DNA from: Streptomyces sp. Q6
GTDB taxonomy: Bacteria > Actinomycetota > Actinomycetes > Streptomycetales > Streptomycetaceae
DNA length: 64,000 bases
Assembly: GCF_036967205.1 (NCBI RefSeq)
Contig: NZ_CP146022.1
Span: 3,844,001-3,908,000, forward strand
Direction: 5' to 3'
The position numbers were made by a program, and so were the translations under genes. The notes under the pieces are model-generated. The model was not told the origin of the DNA. It was given only the letters and a program-made list of their open reading frames with translations, and did no database searches. The first letter of the stretch is position 1. Every line of letters starts with the position of its first letter. Shown piece by piece: positions 54,891 to 64,000 of the stretch.

Positions 54891-54906
54891 TGTGGACTAC
54901 ACCTCT
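54891..54906. promoter_or_regulatory. DasR operator (dre) before msiK
   Basis: TGTGGACTACACCTCT, 14 of 16 identical to the nagK site at 28530-28545. It ends 79 bp before the msiK start. msiK belongs to the known DasR regulon in S. coelicolor. Confidence 0.65.
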
Positions 54907-54985
54907 CCGGGAACGCCCGGCGGGGTTCACCACCTTTACTCGGATCGTCCGGCACGTTCCTGCCGGTGAAGGGGGCTTCACAGCC

Positions 54986-56122
54986 ATGGCTTCTGTCACG
55001 TTCGACAAGGCGACCCGCGTCTACCCGGGTTCCACCAAGCCCGCGGTCGACGGCCTGGAGATCGAGATCGAGGACGGCGAGTTCCTCGTCCTCGTCGGTC
55101 CCTCCGGCTGCGGCAAGTCGACCTCCCTGCGCATGCTCGCGGGTCTCGAGGACGTCAACGGCGGTGCGATCCGCATCGGTGACCGCGACGTCACGCACCT
55201 GCCGCCGAAGGACCGGGACATCGCCATGGTGTTCCAGAACTACGCGCTCTACCCGCACATGTCCGTCGCCGACAACATGGGCTTCGCGCTCAAGATCGCC
55301 GGCGTGAACAAGGCGGAGATCCGGCAGAAGGTCGAAGAGGCCGCGAAGATCCTCGACCTGACCGAGTACCTGGACCGCAAGCCGAAGGCGCTCTCCGGTG
55401 GTCAGCGCCAGCGTGTCGCCATGGGCCGCGCCATCGTGCGTGAGCCCCAGGTGTTCCTCATGGACGAGCCGCTGTCGAACCTCGACGCCAAGCTCCGTGT
55501 CTCCACCCGTACGCAGATCGCGTCGCTCCAGCGCCGTCTCGGCATCACCACCGTGTACGTCACGCACGACCAGGTCGAGGCCATGACCATGGGCGACCGC
55601 GTCGCCGTCCTGAAGGACGGTCTGCTCCAGCAGGTCGACACCCCGCGCAACATGTACGACCGCCCCGCGAACCTCTTCGTCGCCGGCTTCATCGGCTCCC
55701 CGGCCATGAACCTGGTCGAGGTCCCGATCACCGACGGTGGCGTGAAGTTCGGCAACTCGGTCGTCCCGGTCAACCGCGAGGCCCTCAAGGCCGCCGCCGA
55801 CAAGGGCGACACCACGGTCACGGTCGGTGTCCGTCCGGAGCACTTCGACATCGTCGAGCACGACGGCGAGGCCGTGAAGAGCCTCACGAAGGACGCGAGC
55901 GACGCCCCGGCGGGCCTCGCGGTCTCCGTGAACGTCGTCGAGGAGCTCGGCGCCGACGGCTACGTCTACGGCGCTGCCCAGGTCGGCGGCGAGCACAAGG
56001 ACCTGGTCGTCCGCGTGAACGGCCGCCGGGTCCCGGAGAAGGGCACCCAGCTGCACGTCGTGCCGCGTCCGGGCGAGACCCACGTGTTCGCGACCTCCAC
56101 GGGCGAGCGCCTCACCGACTGA
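54986..56122 (+). CDS. msiK: Multiple-sugar import ATPase MsiK
   Basis: 378 residues, the usual MsiK length. ABC ATPase with Walker A GPSGCGKST, Q-loop VFQNYALYPHM, signature LSGGQRQRVAMGRAIV, Walker B VFLMDEPLSNLD, H-loop THDQ, then the MalK-type regulatory domain (VTVGVRPEHFDIV). It energises several sugar ABC importers that lack their own ATPase, including chitobiose and cellobiose systems, and probably the orphan solute-binding protein at 27 kb. ATG 54986. A dre site and a strong terminator flank it. Confidence 0.95.
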   Translation: MASVTFDKATRVYPGSTKPAVDGLEIEIEDGEFLVLVGPSGCGKSTSLRMLAGLEDVNGGAIRIGDRDVTHLPPKDRDIAMVFQNYALYPHMSVADNMGFALKIAGVNKAEIRQKVEEAAKILDLTEYLDRKPKALSGGQRQRVAMGRAIVREPQVFLMDEPLSNLDAKLRVSTRTQIASLQRRLGITTVYVTHDQVEAMTMGDRVAVLKDGLLQQVDTPRNMYDRPANLFVAGFIGSPAMNLVEVPITDGGVKFGNSVVPVNREALKAAADKGDTTVTVGVRPEHFDIVEHDGEAVKSLTKDASDAPAGLAVSVNVVEELGADGYVYGAAQVGGEHKDLVVRVNGRRVPEKGTQLHVVPRPGETHVFATSTGERLTD

Positions 56123-56160
56123 CGCCGGCGCACGCGGCGATCGGCACGCCGCAACTCGTC

Positions 56161-56194
56161 CGACGGGCCCCGCACTTCGGTGCGGGGCCCGTCG
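56161..56194 (+). terminator. Terminator after msiK
   Basis: Perfect 15-bp stem capped by a TTCG tetraloop, 38 bp past the stop. Its arm GGGCCCCGCAC recurs in the terminator at 57658. Confidence 0.92.
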
Positions 56195-56343
56195 TGCGTC
56201 ACCTCACGTTGTCGACAAATACCCCGGCAACTCGGACATTTGGACCACCAACGTCAACACGTAAGCATCAAAACGTAATTGATAGTCCCTCATCAGAGTG
56301 ACTAAATGTCGCCAAATCATCACCTACCGCTACGCTCACTCGC

Positions 56344-56802
56344 GTGACGCACTCCGCTACCTACACCCAGAAGTCGCGCCGGGCCCCGGGCCGGGGCCCC
56401 GCCCGCCGCGCCGCCCGCACGCTCGCCTTCGTCCTGCCGGTGATGCTGGTGCTCTCCGGGACCCTGGCGGTCACCCGAGTCAACTGGTCGGGGGGCTCCT
56501 CCGAGTCCATCCTCACAGCTTCCTCACAGGACGTCTCCGCGCGCGCCAAATCGCGCGCCCCCCAGGACGTACTGCGCGACCGTCTTCTCCTGGAGCTCCA
56601 GGAGAAGGACCCCGGCACCGCGCTCACCCACCTTCAGCAGGAGGTCGACCGGCGCCCCTCCCTCGCCAAGCACTGCATGTCGATCGCGAAGGCCCTCGGC
56701 CGCGCGGCCGTGCAGGCCTACGGACCGGCACGCGCGCAGTCGTACGCCCGCCCGGTCTGCGACACCTCCTTCGCCTCGGGGGTGGCCGGCTTCCGCGCCT
56801 GA
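56344..56802 (+). CDS. Small exported or membrane protein, unknown function
   Basis: 152 residues from GTG 56344. A basic head with RRAPGRGPARRAART is followed by one hydrophobic segment (LAFVLPVMLVLSGTLAV) and an extracytoplasmic-looking domain with two conserved-looking Cys. Role unknown. The 130 bp upstream are AT-rich for this DNA and hold its promoter. Directly before the nucleotidyltransferase gene. Confidence 0.7.
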   Translation: MTHSATYTQKSRRAPGRGPARRAARTLAFVLPVMLVLSGTLAVTRVNWSGGSSESILTASSQDVSARAKSRAPQDVLRDRLLLELQEKDPGTALTHLQQEVDRRPSLAKHCMSIAKALGRAAVQAYGPARAQSYARPVCDTSFASGVAGFRA

Positions 56803-56871
56803 CCGAGCGGGGATGAACCGCCGGACGAACCCGTAGAACGCGACGGGCCGTGCGCACGTACAGTTCCGGTC

Positions 56872-57636
56872 ATGACGACCGCTGAACCGTCCGCGCACGG
56901 CCCGCACTCGTATCCGCGCCAGGAGCTCCGCCCCACCCAGGCCGTCGTCCTGGCGGGCGGCCAGGGCTCGCGGCTGCGCCCGTACACCGACGACCGGCCG
57001 AAGCCGATGGTGGAGATCCCGGGTACGGGGACGCCGATCATCGGCCACCAGCTGACCTGGCTCGCCGAGGCGGGCGTCACCGACGCCGTCGTCTCCTGCG
57101 GCCATCTCGCCGAGGTGCTCCAGGAGTGGCTCGCCTCGGCCGATCTGCCGCTGCGCGTGACCACGGCCGTCGAGAAGGAGCCGCTGGGCCGCGGCGGCGG
57201 CCTGAAGTTCGCGGCCTCGCACCTGCCCCACCAGGACCGCCCCTGGTTCGCCACGAACGGCGACATCTGGACCCGCTTCTCGCTCCAGGAGATGGCCGAC
57301 TTCCACGTGGAGCGCGAGGCCACCGCGACGCTGGCGCTGGCCAGGCCGCGCATCCCGTGGGGCGCCGTCGAGACGAACGCCTTCGGCCACATCACGGACT
57401 TCATCGAGGCCCCGCCGTCGCCGTACCTGATCAACGCGGGCGTGTACGTCTTCTCCCCCGAGTTCGCGTCACTGCTCCCGGACACCGGTGACCACGAGCG
57501 CACCACGTTCCCGCGCCTGGCCCGCGCCAAGCGCCTGGCCGGCTTCCCCATCCCGCAGGGCGCGTACTGGCGGGCGATCGACACGGCGAAGGACCTCACG
57601 GAGGCCGCGAAGGAGCTCGCCGCGCTCACCCGTTGA
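56872..57636 (+). CDS. Nucleotidyltransferase (sugar-phosphate nucleotidylyltransferase type)
   Basis: 254 residues. Signature AVVLAGGQGSRLRPYTDDRP followed by KPMVEI, then WFATNGDIWTRFSL for metal binding. Makes NDP-sugars; the sugar is not determinable, with mannose-1-phosphate guanylyltransferase-like enzymes the nearest by pattern. ATG 56872. No sugar-pathway partners beside it; a very long terminator hairpin follows. Confidence 0.88.
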   Translation: MTTAEPSAHGPHSYPRQELRPTQAVVLAGGQGSRLRPYTDDRPKPMVEIPGTGTPIIGHQLTWLAEAGVTDAVVSCGHLAEVLQEWLASADLPLRVTTAVEKEPLGRGGGLKFAASHLPHQDRPWFATNGDIWTRFSLQEMADFHVEREATATLALARPRIPWGAVETNAFGHITDFIEAPPSPYLINAGVYVFSPEFASLLPDTGDHERTTFPRLARAKRLAGFPIPQGAYWRAIDTAKDLTEAAKELAALTR

Positions 57637-57657
57637 GCCACCGGCCTTCCTTCGTCC

Positions 57658-57710
57658 CGTACGCCGATGGGGCCCCGCACCTGCTTGGTGCGGGGCCCCA
57701 TCGGCGTACG
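57658..57710. terminator. Bidirectional terminator with 24-bp perfect stem
   Basis: Arms 57658-57681 and 57687-57710, 5-nt loop, between convergent nucleotidyltransferase and DoxX genes. Unusually long. The inner part repeats the GGGGCCCCGCAC arm of the msiK terminator. Confidence 0.92.
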
Positions 57711-57722
57711 TAAGGAACGGGG

Positions 57723-59354
57723 TCAGCCGAGCAGGCCGCCCACGAGGCCGGGCTTCTTGCCGCTGTCGGCGCCGCCGCCACCGGACGACGCCCCGCCGTC
57801 CGAGGTGCCGCCGGAGGTCGTGCCCCCGGAGGTCGGCCCACTGGTGGTGCTGGTCGGCGGCTGCTGCGGCGTCGTCTGCCGCGGCGGCGCCTGACCGGCG
57901 GTGGCGCCCTGCGTCGGGGTCGTCGTCGTACCGCTGCTGGTGCTGCCGGTCGCGGGGGCGGCACCGGGCGAGCTGGCCGCACCGGACGGGCTGGCGGTGG
58001 TGCCCTGCGTCGGCGAGTTCGAGGCCGAGGGGCTCGACGACTCGCGGTGCTGCTTGCGGCCCGGCTCCGAGGGGAGCGGCGAGCCCGGCAGTTCATTGCG
58101 CGGGGCGTCGCCGGGGCCCGGGGCGGTGACCCGGTCGGCGTCGCGCACGGCGCCACCGAGCAGGGAACCGATGAGCAGCGTGCCGCCGATGACGAGCGTG
58201 GCGACGACGGTGCCGCGGCGCAGCACGTACCGGCGCAGCTCCCACAGCGCGGCGCGCGGTCCGAGCCGCCGCCAGGCGCCGCCCGCGAGCCGTCCGTCGA
58301 TCGAGTAGACGGGGGCGCCCGCGATGATCAGCGGCGACCAGGCGGCGAGGTAGATGATGTCGGGCGCGTCGTACGCGGGGACGGTCTTCCAGCTGACGGT
58401 GAGGAGCAGCGCGGCCGAGAGCAGCGCGCCCACGACGGCGGCGACCCGCTGCCAGAGGCCGAGCACGGTCAGGACGCCGACGATGACCTGGAGGAAGGCG
58501 ATGGCGAGTCCGGCACCCACCGGGTGCTGGAGCGCCCAGTCGCGCATCGGCTCGGCGAGCGCCCAAGGGTGCAGCGAATTCAGCCACTTCACCATGGAGC
58601 CGCGCTCGCCGCCGTCGAAGTAGACGGGGTCGCAGAGCTTGCCCATGCCGGCGTAGATGGAGATGAAGCCGAGGAAGACGCGCAGCGGCAGCAGCACGAC
58701 GCCGAGGTTCATCCGGCGGCCGGGATAGTAGGCGTGCCGGACCGGCCCGTAGCGCCGGGCGGCGGTGCTCTCACTCTCCCTCTCGTCGTCGAAGTCGTCG
58801 AACTCGCCGTCTCTGTACCGGACTTGCGCGAGCTCTCCGGAGTCCTCGAAGGCGCTGCCCGACTGCCGCATCTGCGGCAGGATCCGGTTGCCGTCGCCGC
58901 CCGGGTGCAGCCCGACGACGGGCGTCTCCTCGGTGGGATCGCCCGAGTAGAGGTCGGTGTCGCGGTCGATGCGCGGAATGACCTGCGTGGCACCGCCTTC
59001 GTCCAGGTCCGACGCGCGGCGCGCGCCCTGGAGGAGGCCGCTGGCGGCGAGGTCGCCGCCGCCGCTCATGACGACGGGCCTGCGCCGGGCGCCCGGCGTC
59101 CCGGCGGCGGTGATGACAGGGATACGGGTGGTCGCCGCGTCGGCTCCGGGAACGCTCAGGGCGCTCATGTGCCGTGCGATGCGCGGGAGTTGCGTCTGCT
59201 GCACCCTGGGGAGCTGCACGCGAAAGCTCGCGTGGTTGACGATGACCTGCGCCGGGTCGCACGGAACCTTCACCATGCTCAGCGCGGGAGCGTCGTCGAA
59301 GCCCGACGAGCGGTCCCCCGAGGGTGTGCGGGGCGTTCTGGTGTCCACACTCAT
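57723..59354 (-). CDS. DoxX-family membrane protein with long flexible ends
   Basis: 543 residues. A charged N-terminal region of about 215 residues, then a DoxX module with about five membrane segments (RVFLGFISIYAGMGKLCDPV; AFLQVIVGVLTVLGL), then a Ser/Thr/Gly/Pro-rich extracytoplasmic tail of about 140 residues. DoxX proteins take part in redox or sulfur membrane complexes; the exact role here is unknown. Convergent with the nucleotidyltransferase gene. Confidence 0.85.
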   Translation of the reverse strand: MSVDTRTPRTPSGDRSSGFDDAPALSMVKVPCDPAQVIVNHASFRVQLPRVQQTQLPRIARHMSALSVPGADAATTRIPVITAAGTPGARRRPVVMSGGGDLAASGLLQGARRASDLDEGGATQVIPRIDRDTDLYSGDPTEETPVVGLHPGGDGNRILPQMRQSGSAFEDSGELAQVRYRDGEFDDFDDERESESTAARRYGPVRHAYYPGRRMNLGVVLLPLRVFLGFISIYAGMGKLCDPVYFDGGERGSMVKWLNSLHPWALAEPMRDWALQHPVGAGLAIAFLQVIVGVLTVLGLWQRVAAVVGALLSAALLLTVSWKTVPAYDAPDIIYLAAWSPLIIAGAPVYSIDGRLAGGAWRRLGPRAALWELRRYVLRRGTVVATLVIGGTLLIGSLLGGAVRDADRVTAPGPGDAPRNELPGSPLPSEPGRKQHRESSSPSASNSPTQGTTASPSGAASSPGAAPATGSTSSGTTTTPTQGATAGQAPPRQTTPQQPPTSTTSGPTSGGTTSGGTSDGGASSGGGGADSGKKPGLVGGLLG

Positions 59355-59576
59355 CTAACCGAGTGATGTGTGTTTAGGACACTGCCTTGACTGTGCCGAT
59401 CTGTCCGAGACGCGTCAACGCCGATGAGGGTCCCCGGGCGGGCGCGAGGGAACGAATTCACCTCATGGGACGTCACTTGTCTTGCACAGTCCCCTTCTCA
59501 GCGCTCCGGTTCCTGTTCGTACCCGCGTTCTCGTTCGCCGTCCGGTCCCCGCCGCCGTTCCGTAAGGGCTCCCTCC

Positions 59577-61058
59577 ATGCATCAGCTCGTGTTCGACGAT
59601 CTGACCGACTACACGGTCATGTCGCAGGCGCTCGACAACCAGTGGATGCCGACCGACCTGGCCGCGGGACGGCAGCGCCGCGGGGCCCCGACCGGGGCGA
59701 CCGAGGAGACGGTCCGGGCCGCTGCCGCCGAGCTGCGGCGCTGCCTGGTCAACAGCGCGACCCTCGTCGTGAACCGGGCCCACCTGGTCAACAACCCCGC
59801 CCTGTACGGCAATTACCTGCCGACGGCGGACCCCGCGGACCGGCTCGCCTTCACGCGCCTGCTCAACGACCGGGTGATCGTCCCGTACTTGTACACCGAG
59901 CGCGAGGCGGGCGGCGAGTACGCGTGGGCGTACGACAGGACCGTGCACGGCGCCTGGCGGCGGCTGATCGCCGACGAGGCGGAGCCGGCCTGCGTCCGCT
60001 TCTCCTGGGACGACACGGCGAACGCGACGGAGAACGGGGTGGTGGGCCGCTACTTCTCCCGGCAGATATCCGCCCTGCGCCGCATCCCGGCCCCGCTGCT
60101 CGCCGAGCACCTGCGGCTGTCGACCGAGCGGGCCCAGGCGCTGCGCCAGGGCATCCTCAAGGACATCTACGTCTGGGCGGGCGAGCAGGACCTCGACTCG
60201 GACATCACCCGCAACAGCCTCTACCGGCAGTTCCTCACCCGCCCCGGCACCGAGCCGCACGATCTGCTGCTGCGCGAGGGCGACCAGATCATCCCGGCGA
60301 AGCAACTCGTCGACCTCCTCTACAGCGTCGGCGTCCCGGCGAAGGCGGGCTCGGTGGTGCCGCTGACGCCGCCGGACTCCCCGCCCCGCTCGGTCCTCGA
60401 CGAGCTGAACCAGGTGACCGACGAGCCGCGCGACCCGGAGTCGATCGGCCTGCTGCTGCGCCAGCTCTTCGCCGACGATCTGCATCGGGCGGTCGACGGC
60501 CCCAACTCCTACGGCTCACTGTCCCTTTCGGACGTGCTCGCGCTGCGCCGCGAGGAGGAGTGGCGGAACTACATCGACGCGCTGAACGCGCTGGTCTTCG
60601 GGCGGTTCACCAGCGGCCGGGTGCCCGCGCCCGACGAGCTCAGCGAGTCCGCGTCGTCCATCGCGCGGCTGCACGCGCGCATGCTCGGCAAGGCCCGCAA
60701 GATCAGCCGCGGCCATCGCGGCTTCCAGCGGGAGATGGGCGTGACCCTGCTCCTGGAGTCGGCCGGTCTGACCCTTCAGGTGGTCAGCGGTGAGGTGACG
60801 GTCCTGTCCGGCTCGATCCAGGCGGCGTCCGCGGCGGCGGGCCCGCTGGTGATGCGGCTGCTCTTCGAGGACCGGGGCAGGCTGCGGTCCGGGGGCCGCG
60901 GCGGCCTCGGGCACAGCATCACGTTTCCGGCCGTACGGCTGGGCAATCTCCAGAAGGACTGGCAGACGATCCTGCGGGTCTACGGCGGCCGGGTCGTCGA
61001 GGGGAACCGCGGTCACCGCGACAGCCTCGCCGACCTCCAGGCCCCGGGCAGCAGCTGA
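59577..61058 (+). CDS. Conserved 493-residue protein of unknown function
   Basis: Starts ATG 59577 (MHQLVFDDLTDYTVMSQALD), 9 nt after AAGGG. Mostly helical, acidic, no signal peptide or membrane segment, length 493. A central Arg/Leu-rich stretch (LSTERAQALRQGILKDIYVW) and a C-terminal beta-rich part (LESAGLTLQVVSGEVTVL) are the only visible landmarks. I recognise no domain. The adjacent NUDIX gene starts 18 bp after its end, so they form a transcription unit. Confidence 0.72.
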   Translation: MHQLVFDDLTDYTVMSQALDNQWMPTDLAAGRQRRGAPTGATEETVRAAAAELRRCLVNSATLVVNRAHLVNNPALYGNYLPTADPADRLAFTRLLNDRVIVPYLYTEREAGGEYAWAYDRTVHGAWRRLIADEAEPACVRFSWDDTANATENGVVGRYFSRQISALRRIPAPLLAEHLRLSTERAQALRQGILKDIYVWAGEQDLDSDITRNSLYRQFLTRPGTEPHDLLLREGDQIIPAKQLVDLLYSVGVPAKAGSVVPLTPPDSPPRSVLDELNQVTDEPRDPESIGLLLRQLFADDLHRAVDGPNSYGSLSLSDVLALRREEEWRNYIDALNALVFGRFTSGRVPAPDELSESASSIARLHARMLGKARKISRGHRGFQREMGVTLLLESAGLTLQVVSGEVTVLSGSIQAASAAAGPLVMRLLFEDRGRLRSGGRGGLGHSITFPAVRLGNLQKDWQTILRVYGGRVVEGNRGHRDSLADLQAPGSS

Positions 61059-61076
61059 TCCGACCGAGGGGCCCCC

Positions 61077-61787
61077 GTGAACAGCGACCACACCGAAGCC
61101 ACCGAGTCCGCCGAGCCCGCCGGAGGGGCCGGCGGCACCGACGGGGTCCGGCGCTACGAGCAACTGCGCGCCCAGCGACCGGAGTTGTTCACCAACGCGC
61201 CCGGCGGCATCGACATCCTCACCGACCCGGAGTCGGTCGCGGCGGCGGGCGGGGTGCTGTACGAGGACCCGTACATGATCCTGCTGCGGGACCCGGTGCG
61301 GTTCCCCGACGGCCGGGCGGGCACCTACATCCGGTCGATCGGTCCGACGGCCGAGCCGGGCTGTGTGATCCTGCCGCTCGTCGACGGCGAGGTGGTCCTC
61401 GTCGAGCACTTCCGGCACGCCACCCGCGACTGGCGGTGGGAGGTCCCGCGCGGCTTCGGCACCCTCGGCCTGACGGACGCGGAGAACGCCGCGAAGGAGC
61501 TCCACGAGGAGATCGGCGCGTCCGTACGGGAATTGCTGCCGCTGGGCGAGGTGTACCCGGACAGCGGGATGCTCGGCAGCCGGGTGCTGCTGTTCGCGGC
61601 GCACGTCGACGGCGTGGGCACCCTCGCCGCGGGCGAGGGCATCCGCTCCGCGCTGACCGTGCCGTTCGCCGAGGCGGAGGCGATGGTGACGGACGGCCGG
61701 ATCTCCGACGCCTTCACCATCGCCGTCCTCGCGCGGGCCCGCTGGTCCGGCGTGGCGGATCAGGAACGGCGGCGGGCCGCCTCGTAG
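61077..61787 (+). CDS. NUDIX hydrolase
   Basis: 236 residues from GTG 61077. NUDIX box region [20 protein letters not shown], then IGA, contains [10 protein letters not shown] where the usual Arg is Lys; substrate nucleotides or sugars unknown. A flexible acidic head precedes the domain. Second gene after the 493-residue protein; its last 28 bp overlap the convergent rlmB. Confidence 0.82.
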   Translation: MNSDHTEATESAEPAGGAGGTDGVRRYEQLRAQRPELFTNAPGGIDILTDPESVAAAGGVLYEDPYMILLRDPVRFPDGRAGTYIRSIGPTAEPGCVILPLVDGEVVLVEHFRHATRDWRWEVPRGFGTLGLTDAENAAKELHEEIGASVRELLPLGEVYPDSGMLGSRVLLFAAHVDGVGTLAAGEGIRSALTVPFAEAEAMVTDGRISDAFTIAVLARARWSGVADQERRRAAS

Positions 61788-62710
61788 AGCACGACACCGG
61801 CGGCGACACCGGCGTTCAGGGACTCCGTGCCGCCCGGCATCGGGATGCGGACCCGGAAGTCGCAGGTCTCGCCGACGAGGCGGGACAGGCCCTTGCCCTC
61901 GCTGCCGACGACGATGACGACGGGGCCCGCGAGAGCCTCCAGGTCACCGACCGTGTGCTCGCCGTCGGCGGCCAGGCCGACCACGGCGATGCCCGCCTTC
62001 TTGTACTGCTCCAGGGCGCGCGTCAGGTTGGTGGCGCGGGCGACGGGCGTACGGGCGGCGGCGCCGGCGGACGTCTTCCAGGCACCGGCGGTCATGCCGG
62101 CCGCGCGCCGCTCGGGCACGACGACGCCGTGGCCGCCGAAGGCGGAGACGGAGCGGACGACGGCGCCGAGGTTGCGCGGGTCCGTCACGCCGTCCAGGGC
62201 GACGATCAGCGGGTCCTCACCGGCGTCGTACGCGGCGGCGGCGAGGTCCTCCGGGAACGCGTACTCGTACGGCGGGACCTGGAGGACGAGGCCCTGGTGG
62301 TTGAGGCCGTTGGTCATGCGGTCGAGCTCGGGGCGGGGGGCCTCCATGAGGTGGATGCCGCCGCGCTCACCGGCGAGCTGGAGCGCTTCGCGCACCCGCT
62401 CGTCGTTGTCGATGAACTGCTGCACGTACAGGGTCGTGGCGGGCACGCCCTCGCGCAGCGCCTCGACGACCGGGTTGCGGCCGACGACCATCTCGGAGGT
62501 GGCCTTGCCGCGCGGGCCGCCGCTGCGGCTGGTGGGACGGCCCTGGGCGCGCTTGGCCTGGGCGGTGGCGATGCGGTTCTTCTTGTGCTTCTTGCGCATC
62601 TCGGCGGGCGGCGTCGGACCGCGCCCTTCGAGACCCTTGCGCCGCTGGCCGCCACTGCCGACCTGCGCGCCCTTCTTGCCGGACATGCGGCGGTTGTTGT
62701 TGGCGGCCAT
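61760..62710 (-). CDS. rlmB: 23S rRNA (guanosine-2'-O)-methyltransferase RlmB
   Basis: 316 residues, SPOUT/TrmH family. Methylates G2251 in the peptidyl-transferase loop of 23S rRNA. A basic flexible head is followed by the substrate-binding domain ([20 protein letters not shown]) and the knotted methyltransferase core with [34 protein letters not shown] and [20 protein letters not shown]. Downstream of cysS on the same strand, 82 bp away across a terminator. Confidence 0.94.
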   Translation of the reverse strand: MAANNNRRMSGKKGAQVGSGGQRRKGLEGRGPTPPAEMRKKHKKNRIATAQAKRAQGRPTSRSGGPRGKATSEMVVGRNPVVEALREGVPATTLYVQQFIDNDERVREALQLAGERGGIHLMEAPRPELDRMTNGLNHQGLVLQVPPYEYAFPEDLAAAAYDAGEDPLIVALDGVTDPRNLGAVVRSVSAFGGHGVVVPERRAAGMTAGAWKTSAGAAARTPVARATNLTRALEQYKKAGIAVVGLAADGEHTVGDLEALAGPVVIVVGSEGKGLSRLVGETCDFRVRIPMPGGTESLNAGVAAGVVLYEAARRRS

Positions 62711-62752
62711 GACCTACCTGTCTCTTACGTGAATGTGTGTACGTCTATGAAG

Positions 62753-62780
62753 TGTGCCGCCCGGACAGCCGGGCGGCACA
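62753..62780 (-). terminator. Terminator between cysS and rlmB
   Basis: Perfect 12-bp stem (62753-62764 with 62769-62780) and 4-nt loop, just after the cysS stop. Confidence 0.9.
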
Positions 62781-62792
62781 TTTACCGAGGTG

Positions 62793-64000
62793 TCAGCGCG
62801 GACCGAGCGTCCAGCGCGGACCGCTCGGGCTGTCCTCGATGACGAGCCCGGACTGGCCGAGCTGGTCGCGGATGGCGTCGGCGGTGGCCCAGTCCTTGCG
62901 GGCACGGGCCGACTCGCGCTGGTCGAGCACGAGCCGTACGAGGCTGTCGACGACGCCGTGCAGGTCCTCGGTGCCGCTGTCGGCCGCTCCGGCCCAGTGC
63001 GGGTCGAGCGGGTCCAGACCGAGGACCCCGAGCATGGCACGCACCTCGGCGAGGCGGGCGACGGCGGCTTCCTTGTCGTCGGCGGCGAGGGCGGAGTTCC
63101 CCTGCCGGACGGCGGTGTGCACGATCGCGAGGGCCTGCGGGACCCCGAGGTCGTCGTCCATGGCCTCGGCGAACGCCGGGGGCACCTCGTCGGCCGGGGC
63201 GACGGTGCCGCCCGCCAGCTCGGTGACCCGCTGCACGAAGCCCTCGATCCGCGCGAACGCGGACTCAGCCTCGCGCAGCGCGGCCTCGCTGTACTCGATG
63301 GTGGAGCGGTAGTGCGGGGTGCCGAGGTAGTAGCGGAGCACGATCGGCCGCCAGTGCTTGACCATCTCGCTCACGAGGACCGAGTTGCCCAGCGACTTCG
63401 ACATCTTCTCGCCGCTCATGGTGACCCACGAGTTGTGCACCCAGTACCGGGCGAAGTCGTCGCCGTAGGCCTTGGCTTGCGCGATCTCGTTGTCGTGGTG
63501 CGGGAAGATCAGGTCGATCCCGCCCCCGTGGATGTCGAAGGCGGAGCCCAGGTACTTGTGGGCCATGGCCGAGCACTCCAGGTGCCAGCCGGGACGGCCG
63601 CGTCCCCACGGCGTCTCCCAGTTGGGCTCGCCGGGCTTCGCGGCCTTCCACATGGCGAAGTCCCGCGGGTCGCGCTTGCCGGTCTCGCCCTCGCCGGACG
63701 GCTGGAGCAGGTTGTCCAGCTCCTGGTTCGACAGTTCGAGGTACCCGGGGAAGGACCGCACGTCGAAGTAGACGTTCCCGTCGGCCTCGTACGCGTGCCC
63801 GCGCTCGATGAGGCCGCGCATCATCTCGACCATCTCGGTGACGTGCCCGGTCGCCCGCGGCTCGTACGTGGGCGGCAGGCAACCGAGCGCGCTGTAGGCG
63901 TCGTTGAACGCCCGCTCGTTCTCGTACCCGATCGACCACCAGGGCCGGTTCTGCTCGGCGGACTTCTTGATGATCTTGTCGTCGATGTCCGTCACGTTCC
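62793..64000 (-). CDS. cysS: Cysteinyl-tRNA synthetase, 5' part off the window
   Basis: The C-terminal 402 or so residues are visible; the N-terminus with the HIGH motif and start codon lies beyond the right edge. Seen: the [10 protein letters not shown] segment, the zinc-site and insertion region [34 protein letters not shown], and the KMSKS loop in [14 protein letters not shown]. The helical anticodon domain ends in a short tail. Charges tRNA-Cys in the cytoplasm. Confidence 0.96.
   Translation of the reverse strand, partial: NVTDIDDKIIKKSAEQNRPWWSIGYENERAFNDAYSALGCLPPTYEPRATGHVTEMVEMMRGLIERGHAYEADGNVYFDVRSFPGYLELSNQELDNLLQPSGEGETGKRDPRDFAMWKAAKPGEPNWETPWGRGRPGWHLECSAMAHKYLGSAFDIHGGGIDLIFPHHDNEIAQAKAYGDDFARYWVHNSWVTMSGEKMSKSLGNSVLVSEMVKHWRPIVLRYYLGTPHYRSTIEYSEAALREAESAFARIEGFVQRVTELAGGTVAPADEVPPAFAEAMDDDLGVPQALAIVHTAVRQGNSALAADDKEAAVARLAEVRAMLGVLGLDPLDPHWAGAADSGTEDLHGVVDSLVRLVLDQRESARARKDWATADAIRDQLGQSGLVIEDSPSGPRWTLGPR

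Overview
The window is chromosomal DNA of a Streptomyces or very close relative. Support: very high G+C, frequent GTG starts, GTGA/ATGA stop-start overlaps, a SenS/SenR/HbpS set, a BldD-type palindrome before a CdgB-like diguanylate cyclase, DasR-type operators (dre) around N-acetylglucosamine genes, an XRE/DUF397 pair, and a GroEL2 gene under CIRCE-like half-sites. Gene order from murQ through groEL2, thrC, otsA, nagA, cdgB, terD and hbpS resembles the central S. coelicolor chromosome (recalled, not searched). The species cannot be named. The left edge cuts a copper ATPase gene and the right edge cuts cysS.

Layout. 0-3.5 kb: copper export (copA, a secreted His-rich protein, cutC) with three TACCC-N5-GGGTA operators in the divergent promoter. 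3.5-9.8 kb: an intergenic repeat array, a HelD/HelR-like helicase and housekeeping or unknown genes. 9.9-13.5 kb: a MurNAc module (RpiR-type regulator, murQ etherase, PTS IIBC). 13.6-16.7 kb: small regulatory genes. 16.7-21.3 kb: groEL2, a cold-shock gene, a CysO-like carrier and thrC behind a SAM-I riboswitch. 21.3-27.1 kb: glucosyl-phosphoglycerate synthase, a sortase-tailed surface protein, and trehalose genes otsA/otsB. 27.1-31.7 kb: solute-binding protein, nagK, nagA and a PfkB kinase with dre sites. 31.7-36.7 kb: CBM35 protein, CdgB, flavin reductase, ArfB, TerD. 36.8-42.5 kb: a broken toxin gene with its antitoxin, two exported metallopeptidases, a beta-propeller lipoprotein and an ankyrin protein. 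42.6-45.5 kb: hbpS-senS-senR. 45.5-54.6 kb: a minisatellite, then mostly single enzyme genes. 54.7-64 kb: tRNA-Thr, msiK, a nucleotidyltransferase, DoxX protein, an unknown 493-residue protein, NUDIX, rlmB, cysS.

How the genes connect. MurNAc uptake/cleavage, nagK/nagA and MsiK form a cell-wall amino-sugar and sugar-import theme; dre-like sites lie before nagK, the solute-binding protein, msiK and, unexpectedly, cutC. HbpS-SenS-SenR is a heme/redox sensing unit. Copper genes share one operator architecture.

A caution: at least six genes carry apparent frameshifts, nearly all one- or two-base losses in G/C-rich runs (cutC, a zinc-ribbon HTH gene, nagK, the beta-propeller lipoprotein, the ankyrin gene, a SnoaL-like remnant). 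This looks more like residual sequencing error than gene decay. The PIN toxin gene differs: it has a 41-bp tandem duplication. I found no CRISPR array, transposase, prophage or antibiotic biosynthesis cluster. The most notable regulatory items are the SAM-I riboswitch on thrC, the triple CsoR-like operator, the three-half-site CIRCE region, the AACAA/TTGTT inverted repeats in the XRE gene, and the 21-bp minisatellite.
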